Shown here one piece after another: positions 34,672 through 42,490 of a stretch of DNA of 64,000 nucleotides. Positions within the stretch are counted from its first letter, which is position 1. Each line of letters starts with the position of its first letter. The notes beneath the pieces are model-generated. The model ran no database searches. It saw only the letters and a list, made by a program, of their open reading frames with translations, and had not been told where the DNA came from. A program made the position numbers and the translations under genes. Source of the stretch: an uncultured Rhodospirillales bacterium (lineage in GTDB: Bacteria > Pseudomonadota > Alphaproteobacteria > ATCC43930 > CGMCC-115725); assembly GCA_903828515.1 (NCBI GenBank), contig CAIKMD010000007.1, positions 1-64,000 of the forward strand. Direction: 5' to 3'.

Positions 34672-35483
34672 TGCCGGCGCGTCTTTTTCTGGCGGCGATC
34701 GCGACGAGTTTCGTCCTGGCGACCGCGGCGCAAGCCGACGAATTGCGCGATCTTTGTCCCGACCGTCCCGGCAAGGGCACGGCGACGTGCACCGTCGATG
34801 CCGGTCATTTTCAGATCGAAAGCGAAGTGTTCAGCGCCGCCTATCAACGCCGTTCCGGCGTGACGACGGATAGCTACGCCGTCGGCACGTCGGTCGTGAA
34901 ATTCGGCGTCACCGACAATTGGGATATCGAGGCCATCGTCGCGCCTTACGCCGCGGTCCGGACGCATAACGGCAATAACGGCCGCACGCAAAGCATCGAC
35001 GGTGTCGGCGATTTCTATCTCCAGACCAAGGTGAATATTCTCGGCAACGACGATTCCGCTTTCACCCTGGCGGTCAACCCCTGGGTGAAATTGCCGACGG
35101 CGCGGATCGGCATCGGCAACGGGGCGGTCGAAACCGCGCTCGTCGTACCGATGGGCTACGATCTCGGCGACGGCTGGTCGCTCGGATCGTCGCCCGAAAT
35201 CGATGTGCTGAAGAACGCGGCCAATTCCGGCCGGCATTTGGGCATCGTCGATCTGGTCGGCGTCAATCGCGCGATTGGAGGTGGTGTCACGCTCGGCGCG
35301 GAACTCTGGGGCGCGGCGAATTTCGACGCGACTGGCACGGTGCGGCAATATTCCTTCGATCTCGACGCGGCGTGGCAGCCCGAAAGCGATGGGAACGTGC
35401 AATATGACGTCGGGGTCAATCGCGGCTTGAACGGCAACACGCCGGCGTGGCAAGCCTATATCGGGATCACGCGACGCTTCTGA
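34671..35483 (+). CDS. outer-membrane beta-barrel protein of the phenol-degradation MetA/transporter type
   Basis: 270 residues, signal peptide ending AQA. The mature protein has alternating beta strands, several short GN/DG turns and a C-terminal phenylalanine (GITRRF), the usual signal for barrel insertion. The strands around SIDGVGDFYLQTKVNILG and DLGDGWSLGSSPEIDVL resemble the putative MetA-pathway outer-membrane proteins, whose role is probably uptake or storage of hydrophobic compounds. Coupled to the unknown gene upstream and 35 bases before the DUF4239-like gene. Moderately sure of the family, not of the substrate. Confidence 0.75.
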   Translation: MPARLFLAAIATSFVLATAAQADELRDLCPDRPGKGTATCTVDAGHFQIESEVFSAAYQRRSGVTTDSYAVGTSVVKFGVTDNWDIEAIVAPYAAVRTHNGNNGRTQSIDGVGDFYLQTKVNILGNDDSAFTLAVNPWVKLPTARIGIGNGAVETALVVPMGYDLGDGWSLGSSPEIDVLKNAANSGRHLGIVDLVGVNRAIGGGVTLGAELWGAANFDATGTVRQYSFDLDAAWQPESDGNVQYDVGVNRGLNGNTPAWQAYIGITRRF

Positions 35484-35518
35484 CGTCGAATCGCACGGCC
35501 GTCGCATCGGGGGAAGAG

Positions 35519-36265
35519 ATGAATTCCTGGCACGTCATGGGCTGGAGCTTTCTCAGCATCTTTGGCTGTTCGATGGCCGGTTATCTCCTGCGATCATTGA
35601 TGCGCGAGCATCAGCTTTCGGATCCGACCCGCGAAGTCGTCAAGCTCACGGCGGGCGTGGTGGCCAGCATGACCGCGCTGGTGCTCGGCCTTCTCGTCGC
35701 CTCGACCAAGCAATCCTATGACAGCAAGGTCGGCGAGATTCGGACCTTCGTCACCAACATCACGCTGATGGATCGCTCGATGCGGCATTACGTTCCGAGC
35801 CTTGCGCCGGAACGCGAGGCGCTGGCCGGCTTTACCCAGGCGATGATCGATCAGCTCTGGACGCCCAACGCGCCGGATGTCGACGTGTTGGGCTTTCTCG
35901 ACAAAGTGCGCGACCGGGTGCGCAATCTCGAACCGCCGACCGACGCATTGAAATTCCAGCAGATCCGCATTCTCGATCTCAGCAACGTGTTGATGCTCAC
36001 CAGCAATCAGTTGCTCAGCGGCGACGACGCCGAGATTCCGGTGCCGCTGCTCGTGGTCGTGGTCGTCTGGCTGTCGGCGATCTTCCTGGGGTTCGGCCTC
36101 TTTGCGCCGGTCAACCTGCCGAGCATCGTCGCGCTCGCGATCGGCGCCGGCGCCATTTCGATGTCGGTGTTCCTGATCGTCGAAATGTCAGGGCCGTTCG
36201 ATGGCCTCATTCGCATTTCACCGCACGCGATGGAACACGCCCTGGCGGCCATCAAAGCGCCCTAG
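35519..36265 (+). CDS. DUF4239-like (bestrophin-like) integral membrane protein
   Basis: 248 residues. The first segment (WSFLSIFGCSMAGYLL), a second around residues 45-65 (AGVVASMTALVLGLLVAS), and two C-terminal segments (LLVVVVVWLSAIFLGFGLFA and AIGAGAISMSVFLIVEM) frame a helical soluble loop with KQSYDSKVGEIRTFVTNITL. This arrangement fits the DUF4239 family, annotated as bestrophin-like. Function unknown. The start ATG 35519 has GGGGGAAGAG directly upstream. It ends four bases from the convergent M20 gene. Confidence 0.75.
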   Translation: MNSWHVMGWSFLSIFGCSMAGYLLRSLMREHQLSDPTREVVKLTAGVVASMTALVLGLLVASTKQSYDSKVGEIRTFVTNITLMDRSMRHYVPSLAPEREALAGFTQAMIDQLWTPNAPDVDVLGFLDKVRDRVRNLEPPTDALKFQQIRILDLSNVLMLTSNQLLSGDDAEIPVPLLVVVVVWLSAIFLGFGLFAPVNLPSIVALAIGAGAISMSVFLIVEMSGPFDGLIRISPHAMEHALAAIKAP

Positions 36266-36269
36266 AGGT

Positions 36270-37547
36270 TCAGCGCGGTTTTTCCTGGCTGCAGATGTCG
36301 ACCATCGTGCGCGCATAGACGCAGGCGGCGCGATAGAGCGCCTCGATGGTGAACGAACGGCGGAACGAATGCGTCTCCGAACGCGGGCCATAGGTGATTG
36401 CCGGAATGCCCAGCTCGTTGAAGATGTTGATGTCGCGCCACATGCTGCACGTTGCCGAGTTGGGTTTGGGCGGCGGGCCGCCGAACGTCGCCTCGTGCGC
36501 GGCAAGCACCGCCGCGGTGATCCGCTCGGCGTTTTTCGCCTGATGGCCGGGCCGGAACAGATAAAGCTCGACCTCGCTTGCCGGAACCGATGCGGCTTTC
36601 AACGTCTCTTCGATCTCGCGGCGCAGGACCAGCGGGTCCTGGCCGGGAACGATAAAGGCACCGAGATAGACGCGGCAGATTTGCGGCGTCGAGCCGAGTG
36701 AATTCGGGTCGCCGCCGCGAATGGCGCCGACCTGCGCTTTCGGGATGACCAGGCCGCCGGGAAATTCTTTCGTGCAGCGCTTTTGATAGTCGGTCGCCCA
36801 GGCTTCGAGCGCCTGAACCGCGACCGCCGCGCGCACGATCATGTTGGGGCTCGCCGCCAGTGTCGTGCGGTCGGGCAGATAGGGCGTGTAGAAGCCCGGC
36901 TGGTCCGAGACGAAGCTGATCTTGTACCAGGCCATGCCGGCCTCGACGCTGACGATGCTGAATCCGGTGCCCTCGGCGATCAGCGCGTAATCGGCGATGC
37001 CGCCATGGGTCGCGAGATAGCGCGCGCCGAGATCCTTGGTCTCGACGAGATCGCCGGGCCTGTCGCTGCTCGGCTCATGACTGGTCTCGCCGACCACGGC
37101 GGTCAGCACCACGTCGCCCTTGAGCGTGATGCCGGATTTTTTGATCGCCTTGGCCGCGATCAAAAACGCCGCCATCGGCCCCTTGTCGTTGACGATCCCT
37201 TCGCCGACCAGATCGGCGCCATCGATCCAGGCCTTGTGGTGGACGTCGGCGTCCGGGTCGTTGCGCGACCAGATATCGCTCGCGCGCACCGACGTATCCA
37301 TGTGGCTGTTGAAGAGGAGGCTATAGCCGTCGCCGCTGCCGGGCAGGCGTCCCAGGACATTGGGGCGATCGGCGAGCAACCCGATCTTGCGGACCTTGAG
37401 CCCCTCATTTTCCATCCACTGCGCGACGTAGTCGGCGACCGGCGCCTCGGTTGGGCCGGCACTGTCGATGTTGCAGATGGTCAGCGCCAGTTGGACGAGC
37501 TCGTCCTTGTCGATCTGCGCGATGATCGCGTCGATGGGCACGGCCAT
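36270..37547 (-). CDS. M20-family metallopeptidase/amidohydrolase
   Basis: 425 residues, start ATG 37547 (MAVPIDAIIAQ), after GGGGAAA; an upstream extension of 65 residues is not conserved-looking. Metal site: His-x-Asp in LLFNSHMDTS, Asp in IVNDKGPMAAF, the catalytic Glu region in VVGETSHEPSSD and the late HSF near the C-terminus. The family removes acyl or aminoacyl groups (ArgE, DapE, carboxypeptidase G2 types). The dimerisation domain lies at about residues 185-310. Convergent with the DUF4239 gene and divergent from an alpha/beta hydrolase. No substrate can be assigned. Confidence 0.88.
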   Translation of the reverse strand: MAVPIDAIIAQIDKDELVQLALTICNIDSAGPTEAPVADYVAQWMENEGLKVRKIGLLADRPNVLGRLPGSGDGYSLLFNSHMDTSVRASDIWSRNDPDADVHHKAWIDGADLVGEGIVNDKGPMAAFLIAAKAIKKSGITLKGDVVLTAVVGETSHEPSSDRPGDLVETKDLGARYLATHGGIADYALIAEGTGFSIVSVEAGMAWYKISFVSDQPGFYTPYLPDRTTLAASPNMIVRAAVAVQALEAWATDYQKRCTKEFPGGLVIPKAQVGAIRGGDPNSLGSTPQICRVYLGAFIVPGQDPLVLRREIEETLKAASVPASEVELYLFRPGHQAKNAERITAAVLAAHEATFGGPPPKPNSATCSMWRDINIFNELGIPAITYGPRSETHSFRRSFTIEALYRAACVYARTMVDICSQEKPR

Positions 37548-37713
37548 GAATTTCCCCGGTGTTGAAACGCGTTGACGAATTTTGGCAGGTTCCGTCGGCG
37601 GGGTGAAGTGTCGCGGCAAGGTTCGCGGAAATTCGTGCCCGCCCAAACCGGCCCGTGTTATGAGATAGGGCGGCTTCGCGCCCGCCTGTTCCGATTCCCG
37701 TCGAGGTAATTCA

Positions 37714-38568
37714 ATGCCCGAACTTGCCATCAATGGATGCACGATCGCCTATCAGGAACGCGGCACAGGTATACCCGTCGTGCTGACGCCGGGCGGGCGC
37801 TGGGGCGGTTACGTGCAGCGAGTGATCGCCGAGGAACTCGCCCAAAATTATCGGGTGATCACCTGGGACCGGCGCAACACGGATGCTCGAGCGAGCATCC
37901 TGATCGCGGGCGATCAATCGGAGGCCGACATCTGGGCTGATGATCTGGCCGGCTTGATCGAGGCGCTGAAACTCGGGCCGTGCTGGGTCGGCGAATATGC
38001 CGGCTGCCGCACCACGCCCTTGCTCGCGATCAAATATCCGAAGCTGGTGAAAGGCATGCTGCTGTGCTGGCCGTCGGGCGGCGACTATCCGGCGGCGCGC
38101 CTGCCGAAGAATTTCTATCAGCAATACACCCGCGCGGCGTTGCGGCGCGGGATGCAGGGCGTCATCGAGACGAGTCATTTCGCCGATTCGATCAAGCAGA
38201 ACCCGGCCAATCGCGACGTGCTCATGGCGATGGACCCGCGCGAATTCGTGCGCCAGATGGCCTATTGGGAAGCCTTCTTCATCACCAGCGCCGATCTGCC
38301 GATCACCGGTTGCCGGTTGAGCGACGCGGAATGGGCTTCGATCACGGTGCCGGCCACGATCACCGGCGGTTGCGATCCGACCCATCCGACCGCAGCGGCG
38401 CAAAAGCTCCACACGCTGATGCGCAATTCGCGCTACCACGATCCGGTGGTGACGCCCGAGGAATGGCACGCGGTGTTTGACCCCGGCCCTTATCCGAAGA
38501 CCTCGGATTTCCAGGGCGCGCGGATCGCGCCGGTCTGGCGCGCTTTCCTCAAGGACATGGAAGGCTAG
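37714..38568 (+). CDS. alpha/beta hydrolase-fold protein with Tyr at the nucleophile elbow
   Basis: 284 residues, no signal peptide. The N-terminal strand and oxyanion pattern (GTGIPVVLTPGGRWGG) and the VIAEELAQNYRVITWDRRN block are typical of the fold. The nucleophile elbow, usually GxSxG, reads VGEYAGCR, so the Ser is replaced by Tyr (or the Cys three residues later). The C-terminal His is in EEWHAVFDP. Such changes occur in non-hydrolytic members, so activity should not be assumed. The next gene starts ten bases downstream and is co-transcribed. Confidence 0.82.
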   Translation: MPELAINGCTIAYQERGTGIPVVLTPGGRWGGYVQRVIAEELAQNYRVITWDRRNTDARASILIAGDQSEADIWADDLAGLIEALKLGPCWVGEYAGCRTTPLLAIKYPKLVKGMLLCWPSGGDYPAARLPKNFYQQYTRAALRRGMQGVIETSHFADSIKQNPANRDVLMAMDPREFVRQMAYWEAFFITSADLPITGCRLSDAEWASITVPATITGGCDPTHPTAAAQKLHTLMRNSRYHDPVVTPEEWHAVFDPGPYPKTSDFQGARIAPVWRAFLKDMEG

Positions 38569-38577
38569 GCCGCGTCG

Positions 38578-39378
38578 ATGAAGCGGGTCTGCCTGATCGG
38601 TTGCGGCGGCATCGCCGCCGACACGATCGCGGCGGTGACATCCGCTTCGACACCACTGAAGATCGTCGGTGCGCTGGCGCGGGCGGGTGGTGCGGACGCG
38701 GCGCGCAAGCGTCTGCCCGACCTGATCGTCGTCGAGTCGCTGGATGACCTGCTGGCGCTGACGCCCGATATCGTCGTCGAAGCGGCCGGGCAGGGCGCGG
38801 TCGGCGCTTATGCGGAAACCGTGCTGCGTGCCGGCATCGATCTCGTCGTGGTGTCGATCGGCGCGCTGGCGGCACCGGGCATGCTCGAGCGCCTGCAAGC
38901 CGCGGCGCGCGAGAATGGCGCGCGCCTCATTCTGCCGGCGGGGGCGATTGCCGGGATCGACGCGCTCGCGGCGATGAAGTTGCGCGGTCTGCGCACGGTG
39001 CGCTATCGCGGGGTGAAACCACCGCGCGCCTGGCGCGGCTCGCCGGCGGAAAAACGCTTCGACCTCGACAGTCTCACCGCGCGCACGTTGTTGTTCGACG
39101 GCACGGCGCGCGAAGCAGCCCTGGCCTTTCCCGAGAACGCCAATGTTGCTGCGACGGTGGCCTTGGCGGGGCTCGGGTTCGATGCGACGCGCGTCGAACT
39201 CGTCGCGGATCCGGCGTCGCGGCGCAATCTGCACGAGATCGATGCCGAGGGCGAGACCGGCGAACTCCATCTGGAGATTCGCGGGCTCGCCTCCGCGCGC
39301 AATCCGAAAACCTCGGCGCTGACCGCGCTGAGCGTGGCGCGCGCGCTGATCAACGAAGCGGCAACGATCGTTATTTAG
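38578..39378 (+). CDS. aspartate dehydrogenase-like (NadX-type) oxidoreductase
   Basis: 266 residues. Rossmann motif VCLIGCGGIAADTIAAV at the start, then EAAGQGAVGAYAETVL, the GAIAGIDALAAMKLRGL loop and the KPPRAWRGSPAEK block that are typical of L-aspartate dehydrogenases. His in RRNLHEIDAEG corresponds to the active-site His. These enzymes interconvert L-aspartate and oxaloacetate/ammonia (or iminoaspartate) with NAD(P). Here the neighbour is an alpha/beta-hydrolase-like protein rather than nadA/nadC, so a catabolic ammonia-releasing role is more likely than NAD synthesis (inference). The 3' end overlaps the convergent hydrolase by eight bases. Confidence 0.87.
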   Translation: MKRVCLIGCGGIAADTIAAVTSASTPLKIVGALARAGGADAARKRLPDLIVVESLDDLLALTPDIVVEAAGQGAVGAYAETVLRAGIDLVVVSIGALAAPGMLERLQAAARENGARLILPAGAIAGIDALAAMKLRGLRTVRYRGVKPPRAWRGSPAEKRFDLDSLTARTLLFDGTAREAALAFPENANVAATVALAGLGFDATRVELVADPASRRNLHEIDAEGETGELHLEIRGLASARNPKTSALTALSVARALINEAATIVI

Positions 39379-40288
39379 ATTTCGAAATCTCCCGCACAAA
39401 CTCTAATAACGCCGGCCCCAGCGTATCGAACGGCAGGTTGATCTGCATCGCCGGCGAGACGTGGTTCTGGTCGCGCGCATAGACGAACCACGGCATCTTG
39501 CCGTCGCATTGGGTCAACGCCGCGACCAGGGCGGGCGAGCCCCATTGCAGCGGATAGGGATCGAATTCGGTGACCGAGACGAAAACCGGCGGATGGCCCG
39601 GCCGGACATGGTTGATCGGGCTGCGCGCGGCCCATTTGGTTTCGTCGCTGCCGAAATAGGCGATCTGGTGCGGCGGCGGCTTGCCGGGGCTGAACTGCGG
39701 GTGATGCGGCGCGAACACGCCGGAGAGCAGGATCGCGCCGGCGATTTGTGGTCCGGCCGCGCCGTGAACTTCCGGGATGAAAGTCCAGGTCGCGGCATGG
39801 GTAGCGCCCGCCGATTGTCCCATCAGGATGATGCAATCGGGATCGCCGCCATATTGCGCGACATTGTCGCGCAGCCAGGCGACCGCCTTGCCGACATCGG
39901 CGCCGCCCGCCGGCCAGGTGTGCTCGGGCGCCAGGCGATAGGTCATGTTGACGCCGATCAGCCCGTTGCGCGCGAAGAAGATCGGCACGTTGTCATAGAT
40001 CAAACCAGGCAGGGCGCTGCGCTCGCCGGCGATATAGCCGCCGCCATGGACATAGACGACGACCGGCGCCTTGGTCGGTTTCTGGGCAGGCCGATAGAGG
40101 TCCATGCGATGTCGCTCGTGCTCGCCATAGGCAATGTCGCGGACGATTGCGATCCCGTCCTTGGGCGCGCGTTCCTGCAACGGCGCGTGCAGCGCATAGG
40201 TCGCCTGCAGCACCTCGGGGTTGAAGGCGCGGCCGAGGCTGCGGATCGCGGCGGCAAGTTCGGCTTTGTCGGTATCGGCGGACGGCAT
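39371..40288 (-). CDS. alpha/beta hydrolase, hormone-sensitive-lipase (HSL) type esterase
   Basis: 305 residues, start ATG 40288 (MPSADTDK). Oxyanion motif VYVHGGGYIAGE, nucleophile Ser in LMGQSAGATHA, Asp in VSVTEFDPY and His in RDQNHVSPAM are all in the expected order. No signal peptide. Family members hydrolyse short-chain esters or arylformamides; the N-terminal YRLAPEHTWPA block matches this type. Divergent from the Rieske oxygenase gene cluster, so it could hydrolyse an ester or formamide connected to the same pathway. Confidence 0.9.
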   Translation of the reverse strand: MPSADTDKAELAAAIRSLGRAFNPEVLQATYALHAPLQERAPKDGIAIVRDIAYGEHERHRMDLYRPAQKPTKAPVVVYVHGGGYIAGERSALPGLIYDNVPIFFARNGLIGVNMTYRLAPEHTWPAGGADVGKAVAWLRDNVAQYGGDPDCIILMGQSAGATHAATWTFIPEVHGAAGPQIAGAILLSGVFAPHHPQFSPGKPPPHQIAYFGSDETKWAARSPINHVRPGHPPVFVSVTEFDPYPLQWGSPALVAALTQCDGKMPWFVYARDQNHVSPAMQINLPFDTLGPALLEFVREISKSK

Positions 40289-40412
40289 GATGTCTCCGGT
40301 TCTATCGCTGATGGCAGGTGAGGTATTCCGAGCGATTGTTTGATCTTGAGCGCCGGCCTCGCGTATCCTCATTTCTGCTCCGGGATGGTTCCATTCTACC
40401 GAGGAGAAGACA

Positions 40413-41699
40413 ATGCTTTCGGCGGCCGAGAATGAACTTCTGACCCGGACGGGCAAGGGAACCACGGCGGGCGACTATCTGCGCCGGTTCTGGATGCCGG
40501 CGCTGCTGACCGAAGAAATCCCGGCGCCCGATTGCCCCCCGGTTCGCGTCCGCCTGATGGGCGAATGCCTGATCGCGTTCCGCGACAGTTCCGGGCGCGC
40601 CGCGCTGGTCGGCCAATACTGCATGCACCGGCAGATGGATCTGTTTTTCGGCCGCAACGAGGAAGGCGGCATCCGTTGCGCCTATCACGGCTGGAAATTC
40701 GATGCCGACGGCAATTGCGTCGACCTGCCGACCGAACCCAAGGGCAGCAAGTACAAGGACAACGTCCACCTCACGTCTTACCCGTGCCAGGAATTCGCCG
40801 GCATCGTCTGGGCCTATCTCGGCCCGAAAGACGCGGACGCGCAGATTCCGCAATTCGAGTTCAATTCCCTGCCGCCCGAGAACATGTACCTGCGCAAGAG
40901 CCTGCTCTCGTGCAATTACCTGCAGGCGATGGAGGGCAATCTCGATTCGAGCCACACCGGCTATCTGCACAGTTTTTCGAGCGGCAGCGCGCTCGATCCG
41001 CGCGGGCAGGGGCACGGCAAGCGCGGTGGCGTGACCCATCAGTACCAGGCGTCGCTGCCGTCCTTCGAGGTGAAGGACACCGACTATGGCTGCATGATCG
41101 GCGCCAAGCGGAAATCGGCGAGCGGCCCGGCCTATTGGCGGGTCACGCAATGGCTCCTGCCGGTGCACACGCTGATCGCGGCCAATGTCGGCGAGACGCT
41201 GTTGTGGGACGCGTGGGTCCCGATGGATGACGAGCACACCTGGGTCTATCGCATCGAATACAACCCGTGGCGGGCGCTGACCAAACAGGAACTCTTCGAA
41301 TACAACAATGTCGGCTTTGCCCGGCTCAACGTGGAAAACATTCCCGGCACCTATCTGCCGGTGCGCAACAAAGAGAACGACTATCTGATCGATCGCGAAT
41401 TGCAGCGCACCTATTCCTATACCGGGATCAAGGGCACCAATGCCCAGGACGCGGCCGCGATCGAGAACCAAGGTCCGACGCCGATCGCCGATCGCACGAA
41501 AGAAAATCTGAGCAGCAGCGATCTCGCCATCATCCGGATGCGCCGCAAATTCCTGAACGTGTTGCAAGACTTCAAAGACGGGGTCGAGCCGGCGCCGGCG
41601 CTCAACGGCGACATGTACAAGGTGCGCGCCATTGCCATGTCGCTCGAAGACGACGGCGTGCCGTTCTACGAAGGCGCCAAGGAATTGCTCTTTTTGTGA
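40413..41699 (+). CDS. Rieske non-haem iron oxygenase, phthalate dioxygenase-like, copy 1
   Basis: 428 residues. Rieske [2Fe-2S] ligands: Cys70-Met-His72 and Cys89-Ala-Tyr-His92. Mononuclear iron site: NLDSSHTGYLH with Asp178, His181 and His186. The sequence closely resembles the phthalate 4,5-dioxygenase/vanillate-demethylase kind, which needs a separate ferredoxin-reductase component not seen here. About 70% identical by eye to the gene at 44893-46176. In an apparent operon with an aldolase and a molybdopterin enzyme. ATG preceded by GAGGAGAAG. Substrate unknown; an aromatic acid or related compound is likely. Confidence 0.92.
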   Translation: MLSAAENELLTRTGKGTTAGDYLRRFWMPALLTEEIPAPDCPPVRVRLMGECLIAFRDSSGRAALVGQYCMHRQMDLFFGRNEEGGIRCAYHGWKFDADGNCVDLPTEPKGSKYKDNVHLTSYPCQEFAGIVWAYLGPKDADAQIPQFEFNSLPPENMYLRKSLLSCNYLQAMEGNLDSSHTGYLHSFSSGSALDPRGQGHGKRGGVTHQYQASLPSFEVKDTDYGCMIGAKRKSASGPAYWRVTQWLLPVHTLIAANVGETLLWDAWVPMDDEHTWVYRIEYNPWRALTKQELFEYNNVGFARLNVENIPGTYLPVRNKENDYLIDRELQRTYSYTGIKGTNAQDAAAIENQGPTPIADRTKENLSSSDLAIIRMRRKFLNVLQDFKDGVEPAPALNGDMYKVRAIAMSLEDDGVPFYEGAKELLFL

Positions 41700-41714
41700 A
41701 TCGGAGATCGCGAC

Positions 41715-42488
41715 ATGAGTTTGGAAGACGTCAAACGCGAGGTCGCGCTCGGAAGCCGGATTCTCTCGATCACCGGATTGGCCGCGGGCGTGCGCGCCTC
41801 GATGGGCCATGTCAGCCTGCGCGATCCGTCCGATCCCAACCGCTTCGTCGTCAAGGGCCGCGGCTACAAGATCGATGTGCTCGCGCGCATGCAGCCCGAG
41901 AACATGGTGGTCTGCGATCTCAATGGCTACCTGCTCGACGGGCCGCCGGGCGTGCTTCAATGCAACGAGGTGATGATCCACGCCTCGGTGTTCAAGGCGC
42001 GGCCCGAGGTGAATTCGGTCGTCCACGTTCATCCGCCGTTCAGCGTGATGATGACCGTGCTCGGGATTCCGCTGGTGCCGGTGGTGCTCGAAGGGATGCG
42101 TCTGGTGCGCCATCCGTTGCCGGTCTATCGCCACATGGCCTTGATCACCTCGGCCGAGCAGGGGCGCGAGATGGCGGAATGTCTCGGCAAGGCCAATGCC
42201 GTGCATCTTCTCGGTCATGGCGAGACGACCTGCGGCAAGACCATGGAAGAAGCGGTGACCAACATGGTCCAGCTCGAGAACCAGGCGCAGATGAATTGCC
42301 ATGCCCGCGCCGTCGGCGGCCCCAACCATGCGCGGATCACCGACGACCTGATCGAGGAATATCTGCAGTGGAAGCCGCTGTCGGAGCCGCATTTCCAGGA
42401 AGCGGTCGCGCGGCTCGGCCCGGCCAATATGGGCGGCAGCATCTGGAGCGACCTGATGGATAAGGCCGCGAAGGAGATGGACGCCTGA
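41715..42488 (+). CDS. class II aldolase/adducin family protein
   Basis: 257 residues. Zinc site: His-x-His in VVHVHPPFSV and a later His in LGHGETTCGKT; the Glu in QCNEVMIHASVF is in the usual acid position. N-terminal GLAAGVRASMGHVSLRDPSD is a typical start of the class II aldolase fold. Members include fuculose-phosphate aldolase, decarboxylases for aromatic acids and methylthioribulose dehydratase. It lies between a Rieske oxygenase and a molybdenum enzyme, so decarboxylation or retro-aldol cleavage of an oxidised ring product is plausible. The next gene starts two bases after its stop. Confidence 0.9.
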   Translation: MSLEDVKREVALGSRILSITGLAAGVRASMGHVSLRDPSDPNRFVVKGRGYKIDVLARMQPENMVVCDLNGYLLDGPPGVLQCNEVMIHASVFKARPEVNSVVHVHPPFSVMMTVLGIPLVPVVLEGMRLVRHPLPVYRHMALITSAEQGREMAECLGKANAVHLLGHGETTCGKTMEEAVTNMVQLENQAQMNCHARAVGGPNHARITDDLIEEYLQWKPLSEPHFQEAVARLGPANMGGSIWSDLMDKAAKEMDA

Positions 42489-42490
42489 GC

